A stretch of DNA of 10,742 nucleotides. It comes from Christiangramia sp. Lineage in GTDB: Bacteria; Bacteroidota; Bacteroidia; Flavobacteriales; Flavobacteriaceae. This document shows, in pieces, positions 1 through 6,396 of this stretch. Location of the stretch: assembly GCA_024644145.1 (NCBI GenBank), contig JAHELO010000024.1, positions 1 through 10,742 of the forward strand, in the 5' to 3' direction. Each line of letters begins with the position of its first letter. Position 1 is the first letter of the stretch. Made by a program: the position numbers and the translations under genes. The notes beneath the pieces are model-generated. The model searched no databases, had not been told where the DNA came from, and saw only the letters and a program-made list of their open reading frames with translations.

Positions 1-437
1 GTACCCGTTACAAACCTGTCGGCCAGAAATTGCCGGGCTTCTTCATCATAAAGCTGTTCGGTAGATTCTTCTATAAACTTGCCATCTTCATACATCTTCT
101 TGAAAAATGCCGATGCAGTTTCGTGATGCATCTTTCCTGAAGTCCGGGAATAATTATCAAAGCTTACACCGAAATCTTCAAAAGACTTTTTAATGATCCC
201 GTTGTATTTATCAACTACATCCTGAGGACTCACTCCTTCTTTTTTAGCTTTAATGGTAATAGGCACTCCGTGCTCATCACTACCACACACAAAGGCAACA
301 TCGTGCCCCTGCATTCGTAAAAACCGGGAATATATATCTGCCGGTACATATACGCCGGCTAAATGTCCAATATGAATAGGCCCGTTGGTGTATGGTAAGG
401 CCGCTGTAATCGTAAATCTCTGAGGATTTTTGTTCAT
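1..437 (-). CDS. metG: Methionyl-tRNA synthetase, N-terminal part (cut by window edge)
   Basis: This is the 5' end of a class I aminoacyl-tRNA synthetase that charges tRNA(Met) with methionine in the cytoplasm. About 145 codons are visible, starting at the ATG whose A is position 437. The protein opens with [19 protein letters not shown], which holds the class I HIGH signature at residues 22-25 and the P-Y-x-N-G segment typical of MetRS. The CGSDEHG segment follows near residues 51-57, where MetRS begins its connective insertion. The window ends after A-D-R-F-V-T-G-T, just where the zinc-knuckle cysteines normally begin, so the zinc site, the KMSKS loop, the anticodon-binding domain and any C-terminal dimerisation domain lie outside. 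An AAGGA stretch about 10 nt upstream of the ATG may help initiation. The gene diverges from the lipoprotein gene at 561. Family assignment is secure; completeness cannot be judged. Confidence 0.97.
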   Translation of the reverse strand, partial: MNKNPQRFTITAALPYTNGPIHIGHLAGVYVPADIYSRFLRMQGHDVAFVCGSDEHGVPITIKAKKEGVSPQDVVDKYNGIIKKSFEDFGVSFDNYSRTSGKMHHETASAFFKKMYEDGKFIEESTEQLYDEEARQFLADRFVTG

Positions 438-463
438 TATTCTAAGTCCTTTTTTAAGAGCCG

Positions 464-471
464 TAAAGTTA
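464..471 (-). promoter_or_regulatory. metG: Possible -7 element for metG
   Basis: Read on the minus strand this is TAACTTTA, matching five of the six fixed bases of the Bacteroidota -7 consensus TAnnTTTG. It would place transcription start about 20 nt before the metG ATG. No TTG -33 element is seen at the expected 17-23 nt spacing, so this is only a weak prediction. Confidence 0.3.
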
Positions 472-501
472 AGCAAAGGCGTTCGATTACGCGTTAAATT
501 C

Positions 502-535
502 TTGTAAAAGGGAAAAGCAGTGAGCAATAACTTCC
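502..535 (+). promoter_or_regulatory. Weak promoter candidate for lipoprotein-yraN unit
   Basis: A TTG at 502-504 is followed after 23 nt by TAACTTCC at 528-535, which matches four of the six fixed bases of the Bacteroidota -7 consensus. Start of transcription would fall near 541, about 20 nt before the ATG at 561. The spacing is at the long end and the -7 match is poor. Confidence 0.22.
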
Positions 536-560
536 TAATTTTACTTCAAATTGAACTGAA

Positions 561-1142
561 ATGCGAAAAATATTAGTGATCGTGGCAGTCCTGGTTGTGA
601 CTGCATGTAATACTACAAAGAGAGGAACAGCTGGAAATAGTTCCAAATTTACCGTGGAGAATATCGGGAAAATGACCTCTTCAGATATTGAGAAAAACTA
701 TCCCGATGCTCATCTGGAGACAGGAACAGATGTGTTTGAAGAGGGAACCAGCAAAAGGCCCTATACCATATTATATCCCGGGACCAATGATGAACTACAT
801 ATCACCTGGCAGGATGAAAACCGAACCAGAATTCATGATCTGCGATTTTCTGAGGCAGGAAAATGGAAATCTGAAACCGGAATTGTAATAGGAACCAGCT
901 ATAAAGACCTGAATAAATTGAATGGAAAGAAGGTCTCTTTCTATGGGTTTGGCTGGGATTACAGCGGGGCTGTAGACTGGAATGGTGGAAAACTGGAAAA
1001 AAGCGGACTAAGAGTTTTCCTAAGCCCGGAAGGGACACCTCCAAATAAATTCTATGGAGACCGGATCATTGATGCGACACCTCAGGAAATAGAGGCTCTG
1101 GATTTAAAAGTAGGATCTATAATTATTAATTACGCGATTTAA
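561..1142 (+). CDS. Lipoprotein of unknown function (193 aa)
   Basis: I do not recognise this family. The protein starts MRKILVIVAVLVVTAC, a short type II signal peptide with lipobox VTAC, so lipidation at Cys16 is expected after cleavage by signal peptidase II. Asn at +2 and no acidic stretch just after the Cys leave outer-membrane versus inner-membrane placement open. The mature part is a globular-looking, beta-rich sequence rich in Gly, Trp and Tyr. Two segments look loosely alike: residues about 35-80 (I-G-K-M-T-S-S-D-I-E... ending in L-H-I-T-W) and about 106-153 (I-V-I-G-T-S-Y-K-D-L... ending in L-R-V-F-L). This hints at a duplicated small domain, but the match is weak. No catalytic motif is visible. 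The stop is followed 12 nt later by the YraN-family gene on the same strand, so the two are probably co-transcribed. A role in the periplasm is inferred only from the lipobox. Confidence 0.88.
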   Translation: MRKILVIVAVLVVTACNTTKRGTAGNSSKFTVENIGKMTSSDIEKNYPDAHLETGTDVFEEGTSKRPYTILYPGTNDELHITWQDENRTRIHDLRFSEAGKWKSETGIVIGTSYKDLNKLNGKKVSFYGFGWDYSGAVDWNGGKLEKSGLRVFLSPEGTPPNKFYGDRIIDATPQEIEALDLKVGSIIINYAI

Positions 1143-1154
1143 CATACAGGAAGC

Positions 1155-1514
1155 ATGGCGCAGCATAATGAACTTGGAAATAAAGGGGAGGAGATTGCTG
1201 CTGAATATCTGTTATTAAAGGAATATGAGATCCTGGAGCGTAATTACAGGTTTCAAAAAGCTGAAATAGATATCATTGCCCGGCGGGGCAAACTGCTAAT
1301 CGCTGCCGAGGTAAAAACCCGCAGCACCCCGGAATTTGGTAACCCACAGGATTTTGTCAAGCCAAAGCAGATTCAGCAAATGGTAAAAGCAATGAATAAC
1401 TATGTAGAAAATTCTGGTCTTGATGTAGATGTGCGCTTTGATATAATTGCAATCATAAAGAATAAAGCTGGACTTAAAGTAGAGCACATTCAGGATGCAT
1501 TCCTGTATTTCTAA
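1155..1514 (+). CDS. yraN: YraN / UPF0102 family endonuclease-fold protein (119 aa)
   Basis: This is a full-length member of the small, widely conserved UPF0102 family, whose fold is that of restriction-endonuclease-like (PD-(D/E)xK, Holliday-junction-resolvase-like) proteins. Its in vivo substrate is not settled. The family landmarks are in order: G-N-K-G-E-E at residues 8-13, N-Y-R at 30-32, E-I-D-I-I at 37-41, A-E-V-K-T-R at 51-56, F-G-N-P near 61-64 and V-R-F-D-I-I around 93-98. The putative metal-binding and catalytic residues are D39, E52 and K54, with E12 as a further acidic candidate, and all are present, so nothing suggests inactivation. An AGGA lies 5 nt before the ATG, one of few Shine-Dalgarno-like sites here. 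It follows the upstream lipoprotein gene by 12 nt and ends just before a strong hairpin. The protein has no signal peptide, so it is cytoplasmic. Confidence 0.93.
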   Translation: MAQHNELGNKGEEIAAEYLLLKEYEILERNYRFQKAEIDIIARRGKLLIAAEVKTRSTPEFGNPQDFVKPKQIQQMVKAMNNYVENSGLDVDVRFDIIAIIKNKAGLKVEHIQDAFLYF

Positions 1515-1529
1515 TTTATATAAATGAAT

Positions 1530-1556
1530 AAGGGCCGGTATTACCGGCCCTTTATA
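1530..1556. terminator. Bidirectional terminator between yraN and M13 peptidase gene
   Basis: GGGCCGG (1532-1538) pairs with CCGGCCC (1544-1550) around a TATTA loop, extended by two A:T pairs at the base. The plus-strand side is followed by TTTATATTT. The minus-strand side is followed by TTATTCATTTAT, a weaker T-rich tail. It sits between two convergent genes and can serve both, more convincingly for the plus-strand unit. Confidence 0.82.
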
Positions 1557-1575
1557 TTTCAATTGTATCGTATAA

Positions 1576-3642
1576 TTACCAGATCTTGACTCTGTTTTCC
1601 GGTTTTACGTACATCGCATCACCTTCTGAAATTTTAAATGCGTCATACCAGGCATCGATGTTCTGAAGTGGTACGTAAGCCCTGTACATTCCAGGAGAAT
1701 GAGAATCTGTTTTAATCCTGTTTCTTAAGGCCTCTTCTCGCATTTTAGTGCGCCATACCGTAGCCCATGAAAGGAAGAATCTTTGTTCAGGCGTAAAACC
1801 ATCAATCTTTCCTGGATTCCCATTTTCCTCCAGGTGAATCTGTAGGCCGTCAAATGCGGCATTTACACCACCCAGGTCTCCAATATTTTCACCCAGGGTG
1901 AATTTTCCGTTGATATAAACACTATCCAACACTTCTATAGCGCTGTATTGTTCAGCGAGTTCATTACCTAGTTCCTCAAACTGCTCCAGGTCTTTATCTG
2001 TCCACCAGTTATTTAAATTTCCCTCAGCATCAAAACGTGCACCGCTGTCGTCAAAGCCGTGAGAAACCTCATGGCCTATAACAGCTCCAATTCCACCGTA
2101 ATTTACTGCCGCATCAGCTTTATAATCGTAAAAAGGAGGCTGTAGGATGGCAGCTGGAAATACGATCTCGTTGTATCTTGGGTTATAATATGCATTTACT
2201 GTTTGTGGAGACATGAACCATTCTGTCTTGTCTACTGGTTCTCCAAGATCGGCCATATTCTCAGCTACTCTCCATTTCTGGGCATTCAGCATATTCTGGA
2301 AATAAGATCCACCTTCTTCAGGGCTTTGGATCTCCAGCTCGCTGTAATCTTTCCACTTATCTGGATACCCGATCTTGACGTTGAAAGTGCTTAATTTTTC
2401 AAGTGCTTTTTTCTTGGTGTCCTCACTCATCCAGCTAAGATTATTGATTCGGTTCTCATAGGCTGTTAATATATTTTGCACCATTTCTTTAGCCGTTTCT
2501 TTAGCCTGTGGTGGAAAATGTTCTTCAACATATAATTTTCCAAGAGCTTCACCAAGAACTCCATTTATCGTGCTTAAAGCCCTTTCATTCCTAGGTCTTT
2601 GTTCTTTAGCACCCCGTAAAGTTTTACTATAAAATTCCCATGATTCTCTTTCCAGTTCGGTTGTAAGTATTGGGGCTGCATCGTTGAAGAGGTCCCATTT
2701 AAGATATGTTTTCCAGTCCTCCACCGAGTTTTCTGCAAGAATTTCCTGCAAGGCCTTCATATACTCAGGCTGGGAGACGATTATAGTATCAAGGTCTTTG
2801 GCTCCAATTCCTTCGAAATATGAGTTCCATTGTAGGGCAGGAGTGATCTTCTGTAATTCACCAACCTTCATTGGATTGTAGGTTTTCCTTGCATCACGAC
2901 GCTCTACCTTGTCTAAACGAGGTTCAGCCAGCCGGGTTTCGAAAGCAAGGATCTTTTCAGCTGCTTTTTTAGCTTCCTCCTCAGAATAGTTAATATACTG
3001 AAGCATATTGGTAATATATTCTTTGTATTTCTTTCTGGTTTCCTTGGAATCTGTATCGTTCAGAACATAATAATCCCTCTCTGGCAGTCCCAGCCCGGAA
3101 GGGCTAAGGTAAGCAGCGTTCATATTAGAGTTCTTACTATCTGCGCCAACGCCAAACGAGAAAAATCCCGCACTGCCATATTCGCTCATTTCAACCAGAT
3201 ACTTCTGCAGGTCTTCTTTAGACTGGATAGCTTCAATTTTAGCAAGGTATGGTTCAACCGGTTTTATTCCCTGTTCATTCCTGGTAACGGTATCCATGAT
3301 ACTTTTGTAAAGGAAAACTGCTTTCCCCGGGTCTGTGGTGCCGTCCAGGCTGTCGCTGTTTGCCGTCTTTTCAAGAAGCGCCAGTGCGTCTTCATCTGTT
3401 CGCTGTCTAAGTTCGTCAAAACTTCCCCATCTGGATCGGTCGTTTGGGATCTCTGTACTGTCCAGCCAGGCACCATTAACATAACGGAAAAAATCCTCTT
3501 GTGGGGTAGTGGTAGTATCCATATAGGCCAGGTTGATGCCATGGATTTCTTTTTTTTCTTCTACCTGTTTGTCGTCTTTACAAGCTGTAAAAAGACCAAC
3601 ACCTACAGCAGACATTAGTAGAATTCTGTTTATTTTTTTCAT
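1576..3642 (-). CDS. M13 (neprilysin/PepO-like) zinc metalloendopeptidase, lipoprotein
   Basis: This is a complete 688-aa M13-family metallopeptidase, which cleaves oligopeptides, here predicted to be anchored by a lipid outside the cytoplasm. The signal peptide runs to the lipobox F-T-A-C with Cys21. The N-terminal M13 domain starts at about residue 43 (the D-F-F-R-Y-V-N-G-A-W segment is near 50-59) and runs to about 430. The catalytic domain has N-A-Y-Y at 483-486, the zinc motif H524-E-V-S-H528, and the third zinc ligand E585 in G-E-N-I-G-D-L-G-G with D589. The substrate-binding H648 and R654 in H-S-P-G-M-Y-R are also present. All catalytic residues are intact. The C-terminus ends in R-V-K-I-W and lacks the cysteine found in the mammalian C-x-x-W ending. 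No Shine-Dalgarno is seen; the start is chosen because it begins the signal peptide. The gene faces yraN across a shared hairpin. The 166-nt leader upstream suggests it has its own promoter. It may feed peptide nutrition or clear envelope peptides (inference). Confidence 0.97.
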   Translation of the reverse strand: MKKINRILLMSAVGVGLFTACKDDKQVEEKKEIHGINLAYMDTTTTPQEDFFRYVNGAWLDSTEIPNDRSRWGSFDELRQRTDEDALALLEKTANSDSLDGTTDPGKAVFLYKSIMDTVTRNEQGIKPVEPYLAKIEAIQSKEDLQKYLVEMSEYGSAGFFSFGVGADSKNSNMNAAYLSPSGLGLPERDYYVLNDTDSKETRKKYKEYITNMLQYINYSEEEAKKAAEKILAFETRLAEPRLDKVERRDARKTYNPMKVGELQKITPALQWNSYFEGIGAKDLDTIIVSQPEYMKALQEILAENSVEDWKTYLKWDLFNDAAPILTTELERESWEFYSKTLRGAKEQRPRNERALSTINGVLGEALGKLYVEEHFPPQAKETAKEMVQNILTAYENRINNLSWMSEDTKKKALEKLSTFNVKIGYPDKWKDYSELEIQSPEEGGSYFQNMLNAQKWRVAENMADLGEPVDKTEWFMSPQTVNAYYNPRYNEIVFPAAILQPPFYDYKADAAVNYGGIGAVIGHEVSHGFDDSGARFDAEGNLNNWWTDKDLEQFEELGNELAEQYSAIEVLDSVYINGKFTLGENIGDLGGVNAAFDGLQIHLEENGNPGKIDGFTPEQRFFLSWATVWRTKMREEALRNRIKTDSHSPGMYRAYVPLQNIDAWYDAFKISEGDAMYVKPENRVKIW

Positions 3643-3735
3643 TGAATAGATTAATTGTTAATATATAAAAGTGACTAAAGTAAAAAATTGACAATAAAGA
3701 TGGATGGGTTAAACCGATTTCAATTTACGGTATGA

Positions 3736-3753
3736 AACATAAATATTCATGTT
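3736..3753. promoter_or_regulatory. Palindrome upstream of the M13 peptidase gene, possible operator
   Basis: AACATAAATATTCATGTT is an 18-nt palindrome with one mismatched pair (A3741 opposite C3748), located about 95 nt before the peptidase start in the gap after the SnoaL-like gene. Symmetry of this size can be a regulator binding site, but in A/T-rich DNA it can also arise by chance. I found no convincing TAnnTTTG element next to it. Confidence 0.25.
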
Positions 3754-3808
3754 CGTATTACTGATTATTAGGAGAGGGCTGAAATTGAAGAAACTTGATA
3801 CACGTTAA

Positions 3809-4348
3809 TTAGGGCTTTTGATCACTACGTAATTTAGAGATCAGCTTTTTATCGAACTGTTCCTTCATTTTTGTGATCTCATCTACATCTTCATTAGGTA
3901 TGGCTATAGAAAGTACATAGTGATGTATTTTCCACTTTCCTTTTTCTTTCATTACTACACCAGAACCTCTGCAAATTCCCATCTGTGTATCCAAAAGTTC
4001 ATCAAACCATGCAACTCTCAGGTTTTCGTGAACATACAGGTTTCTTTCCAGCGTAGAAAAACTCCAGGCTTTTCCGGCATCAAAATAGGGTTTGGAAAAT
4101 TCCTTGAATTCGGGTAAAGTCCAGTTTTCTGTAGGATCGGTACCAATAAAAACGGCATCGTCTGTCATTAAATTGAAGTAATCGTTAAAATTAGCCATGG
4201 CAGCAGCCTTATGCCATTTTCCAATGGTTTTATTTATTTGCCTTTCTACGGCAGAGATATTCACTTCGGTATTCTTTACCTGTGCCTTCAGGCCGGGGAT
4301 TAGAAAAAGTCCCGAAAGCATAAGACTTACAAACGCTAATTTTTTCAT
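3809..4348 (-). CDS. Secreted SnoaL/NTF2-fold protein (179 aa)
   Basis: The protein begins with a signal peptide (M-K-K-L-A-F-V...G-L-K-A-Q), with likely cleavage after A22, near residue 22-23 and no lipobox, so it is probably periplasmic or secreted. The remainder matches the SnoaL-like (NTF2 cone-fold) style related to DUF4440/SnoaL_3: a helical start with W-H-K-A-A-A-M-A-N-F and Y-F-N-L-M, then D-D-A-V-F-I-G-T-D-P near residues 63-72, then W-F-D-E at about 114-117, then R-G-S-G-V-V followed by G-K-W-K-I-H-H-Y. Members of this superfamily include enzymes and ligand-binding proteins, and no specific substrate can be read here. Acidic and His residues line what would be the pocket. The upstream lipoprotein gene ends 27 nt before this start, so the two are probably one transcript. 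No terminator is evident after its stop. Fold is confident, function unknown. Confidence 0.87.
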   Translation of the reverse strand: MKKLAFVSLMLSGLFLIPGLKAQVKNTEVNISAVERQINKTIGKWHKAAAMANFNDYFNLMTDDAVFIGTDPTENWTLPEFKEFSKPYFDAGKAWSFSTLERNLYVHENLRVAWFDELLDTQMGICRGSGVVMKEKGKWKIHHYVLSIAIPNEDVDEITKMKEQFDKKLISKLRSDQKP

Positions 4349-4375
4349 CTTCTTAAATTTACGTCAATTTACAAC

Positions 4376-4945
4376 TTATAATTCTTGTTGAAAAGGGCGG
4401 GTTATACTGTCAGCTTCCCTTTCTTCAAGCTCAAATTCGTCCAGTTCCTTTTCGAATTCCTCCAGGGTTTTCAGGAAGATCTCGTTCATTTGAAGTTTAA
4501 GGTTGTTGAATTCCAGGTGTAGTTCTTCTGCGGTCTGCCTAATATCCTGGGGCATGGGCTCCTGTCTTCCGGCGTATTGCTGTAGAAGCTGCGCTTTAGT
4601 ATTCACCACGTTCAGCCTGGCTTCGACAGCTACAGATCTCAGGCTGTCCGGAACAGAATTTTTCAAAGATTCCATGATCTGGGCGATCGCCCCGGCGTTG
4701 TTCTTAATATCATTTATGGAAGCCTTTTCCATTTTCCTAATCTCATTCTGGGCGGTGATAAATTCTACCCAGTTCAGTGCATACTGTCTTGCGTCTGGTT
4801 CCAGAGCGTAATCTGGTGTATCTATTTTAAGTTTTTTCTGAAAAGAACTTGTATCTATGATATTTGCTGCAGTATTTTCTGTGTCCCTATCGCTTTTGCA
4901 GGAAAAAATCACCAGGCTAAGCAGAAGGATAATATATCTATTCAT
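4376..4945 (-). CDS. Helical lipoprotein of unknown function (189 aa)
   Basis: I do not recognise a family. The open frame extends to an ATG at 4978, but I choose the internal ATG at 4945. From there the protein reads MNRYIILLLSLVIFSC, a compact lipoprotein signal peptide with lipobox I-F-S-C and Cys16. In addition, a perfect -7 promoter element (4966-4973) overlaps the codons of the longer version, so the longer start would lie upstream of the transcript. After the Cys comes a polar linker rich in Asp, Thr and Asn. The rest looks almost entirely alpha-helical, with a very acidic, Leu/Glu-rich C-terminal stretch (about residues 134-178, including E-E-F-E-K-E-L-D-E-F) that could form a coiled coil. 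The gene is followed 27 nt later by the SnoaL-like gene on the same strand and diverges from the threonine dehydrogenase gene. It is probably an envelope protein; its role is unknown. Confidence 0.83.
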   Translation of the reverse strand: MNRYIILLLSLVIFSCKSDRDTENTAANIIDTSSFQKKLKIDTPDYALEPDARQYALNWVEFITAQNEIRKMEKASINDIKNNAGAIAQIMESLKNSVPDSLRSVAVEARLNVVNTKAQLLQQYAGRQEPMPQDIRQTAEELHLEFNNLKLQMNEIFLKTLEEFEKELDEFELEEREADSITRPFQQEL

Positions 4946-4965
4946 AAAAAAAATCAATGTATTCA

Positions 4966-4973
4966 CAAAGTTA
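4966..4973 (-). promoter_or_regulatory. -7 promoter element for the helical lipoprotein gene
   Basis: On the minus strand this reads TAACTTTG, matching all six fixed bases of the Bacteroidota consensus TAnnTTTG. Transcription would start near 4959, giving a leader of about 14 nt before the ATG at 4945. No TTG is present at the expected -33 position (the nearest is CTG at 22 nt spacing). It favours the shorter gene model. Confidence 0.5.
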
Positions 4974-5073
4974 TTCATTATTTGGCGAACCTGCCCAGAT
5001 AAATACTTGTAGAAAGAATACTAATACTTTGGCAAGAATTTACCTGTATTTCGATTTCCTCTATAGAAATAAA

Positions 5074-5081
5074 TATATTTG
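5074..5081 (+). promoter_or_regulatory. tdh: -7 promoter element for L-threonine dehydrogenase gene
   Basis: TATATTTG matches all six fixed bases of the Bacteroidota -7 consensus TAnnTTTG. A TTTCG at 5049-5053 sits 20 nt upstream, close to where a TTTG -33 element is expected. Transcription would start near 5088, leaving a very short leader before the ATG at 5096 and no room for a Shine-Dalgarno, which is common in this phylum. Confidence 0.6.
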
Positions 5082-5095
5082 CAAAAAAATTATTT

Positions 5096-6055
5096 ATGGC
5101 CGGAAGGATTTTGATAATTGGTGCGTGCGGACAAATAGGGACTGAGCTTACCTTAAAGTTAAGAGAGATTCATGGAAACGATCAGGTGATAGCCAGTGAT
5201 ATACGAGAAGGTGCGGAGGAGTTAATGACGTCTGGTCCCTTTGAGATCCTCAATGCTACCGATGATGCCCATATTAGAGAGGTGATCAAGGAATATGAGG
5301 TGAAAGTAGTTTACCTAATGGCCGCCATGCTTAGTGCAACTGCAGAGAAAGCACCTATGAAAGCCTGGGATCTCAATATGGATTCCCTGTTTCATATCCT
5401 TAATATAGCTAAAGAAGGTATTATAGATAAAATTTTCTGGCCTTCGAGTATAGCGGTATTTGGTCCCACAACTCCTAAGGATGATACTCCGCAAACAACT
5501 ATTATGGAACCTACTACTGTTTACGGAATTAGTAAACAAACCGGGGAACGATGGTGCGAATATTTCCACCGTAAATTTGGTGTAGATGTAAGAAGTATTC
5601 GTTATCCCGGAATTATAAGTTATAAAACGCTTCCTGGTGGCGGGACTACAGATTATGCAATAGAGATCTTCCACGAGGCTTTAAAGCATTCTAAGTATAC
5701 CAGTTTTCTTGCTGAAGATGCAGCCCTGCCTATGATGTACATGGACGATGCGATAAAAGCTACTATAGATATCATGGAAGCACCGGCTGAAAAGATTAAG
5801 GTAAGATCATCATACAATCTTGCAGCCATCAGTTTTACACCTGAAGTTCTGGCCAACGAAATAAAGAAGCATATAGCTGATTTTGAAATCTCCTATGCTC
5901 CAGATTTTAGACAGAGCATTGCAGAATCCTGGCCTTCCAGTATAGATGATACTACGGCCAGAGAAGATTGGGGATGGGAACCAGATTTTGACCTGGAGAA
6001 AATGACCACCACGATGCTTGAAGGTGTTGGGAATACACTTAAAGAAAATGCATAA
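5096..6055 (+). CDS. tdh: L-threonine 3-dehydrogenase, SDR (epimerase-like) type
   Basis: This enzyme oxidises L-threonine with NAD+ to 2-amino-3-ketobutyrate, which is then split to glycine and acetyl-CoA by the ligase Kbl (not in this window) or decarboxylates to aminoacetone. It belongs to the extended short-chain dehydrogenase (GalE-like) type of TDH known from flavobacteria and animal mitochondria, not the zinc MDR type of E. coli. Visible landmarks: the Rossmann motif G9-A-C-G12-Q-I-G15; D35, after the second strand, fitting NAD over NADP; catalytic Ser at 117/118 in W-P-S-S; Y143-x-x-x-K147 in V-Y-G-I-S-K; and the TDH-specific R-Y-P-G-I-I-S at 169-175 followed by P-G-G-G-T-T-D-Y-A at 180-188. 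Late segments L-P-M-M-Y, S-F-T-P-E and D-W-G-W also match the animal enzyme as I recall it. The length (319 aa) is normal. It stands alone, with its own promoter and terminator. Confidence 0.93.
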   Translation: MAGRILIIGACGQIGTELTLKLREIHGNDQVIASDIREGAEELMTSGPFEILNATDDAHIREVIKEYEVKVVYLMAAMLSATAEKAPMKAWDLNMDSLFHILNIAKEGIIDKIFWPSSIAVFGPTTPKDDTPQTTIMEPTTVYGISKQTGERWCEYFHRKFGVDVRSIRYPGIISYKTLPGGGTTDYAIEIFHEALKHSKYTSFLAEDAALPMMYMDDAIKATIDIMEAPAEKIKVRSSYNLAAISFTPEVLANEIKKHIADFEISYAPDFRQSIAESWPSSIDDTTAREDWGWEPDFDLEKMTTTMLEGVGNTLKENA

Positions 6056-6057
6056 AT

Positions 6058-6086
6058 AAAAAAGCCGCTTGATAGCGGCTTTTTAC
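6058..6086. terminator. Bidirectional intrinsic terminator between tdh and cold-shock gene
   Basis: AAAGCCGCT (6061-6069) pairs with AGCGGCTTT (6074-6082) around a TGAT loop, with flanking A-run and T-run, so both strands give a G/C-rich hairpin followed by a U tract. It lies 5 nt after the tdh stop and about 25 nt after the stop of the convergent cold-shock gene. Confidence 0.92.
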
Positions 6087-6107
6087 TTTTTACTCAGAAA
6101 AAATATA

Positions 6108-6302
6108 TTATTCGATCACGCGTACTTCTGTAGCGTTCACTCCTTTTCTTCCTTCTGTTTCTTCGTACTCTACTCTATCGCCTTCCTGGATAGTTTCACC
6201 GTTTAAACCAGTGATGTGTACGAAAATGTCTCTTTTGGTGTCGTCGTTGGTAATGAATCCATAACCTTTAGATTCATTGAAAAATTTAACTGTGCCTTGC
6301 AT
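6108..6302 (-). CDS. Cold-shock domain protein (CspA family, 64 aa)
   Basis: This is a single cold-shock (OB-fold) domain that binds single-stranded RNA and DNA and typically acts as an RNA chaperone in the cytoplasm. It is complete: M-Q-G-T-V-K-F-F-N at the start, the RNP1 motif K12-G-Y-G-F-I17, and the RNP2 motif D25-I-F-V-H-I30, followed by the G-L-N-G-E-T-I-Q-E-G-D-R-V-E-Y strand pair. Residue 7 is Phe where E. coli CspA has Trp, a common variation. The nucleic-acid-binding aromatics F8, Y14, F16, F27 and H29 are all present. The leader from a perfect -7 element is only about 17 nt, so a long thermosensing 5' UTR like that of E. coli cspA seems absent, and cold inducibility cannot be inferred. 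No Shine-Dalgarno; the leader is A/T-rich. The gene is convergent with tdh and shares its terminator. Confidence 0.97.
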   Translation of the reverse strand: MQGTVKFFNESKGYGFITNDDTKRDIFVHITGLNGETIQEGDRVEYEETEGRKGVNATEVRVIE

Positions 6303-6325
6303 AAAAAATAATAATTAATAAAGCA

Positions 6326-6333
6326 CAAACATA
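6326..6333 (-). promoter_or_regulatory. -7 promoter element for the cold-shock gene
   Basis: On the minus strand this reads TATGTTTG, a full match to the six fixed bases of TAnnTTTG. Transcription would begin near 6320, about 17 nt before the ATG at 6302. No TTG is found at -33 spacing. It indicates that the gene is transcribed separately from the small membrane protein gene upstream. Confidence 0.58.
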
Positions 6334-6396
6334 ATAGATAATATTTTAGAATCTGCTGAAAATCAGAATTTTTTGTGATTTTTTTATGTTAAGGCT

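Noticed and set aside
802..1044. 80-aa open frame on the minus strand inside the lipoprotein gene
   Set aside because: It is antisense to a better-supported frame with a lipobox, has no recognisable motif and has biased composition (Phe, His, Pro, Ser) typical of shadow frames.
4503..4811. 102-aa plus-strand frame antisense to the helical lipoprotein
   Set aside because: Cys- and Ser-rich composition is what results from reading the reverse of Glu/Leu/Gln-rich helical codons; there is no start signal.
5315..5674. 119-aa minus-strand frame within tdh
   Set aside because: It is antisense to conserved SDR motifs, and its own translation shows no domain.
6359..6382. AAAATCA / TGATTTT hairpin with T-run between the small membrane protein and cold-shock genes
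   Set aside because: On the plus strand it would follow no gene, and on the minus strand the stem is A/T-only with a 10-nt loop, too weak to call a terminator.
6303..6396. Possible long structured 5' UTR (thermosensor) for the cold-shock gene
   Set aside because: The full-match -7 element at 6326-6333 implies a leader of only about 17 nt, leaving no room for such a structure.
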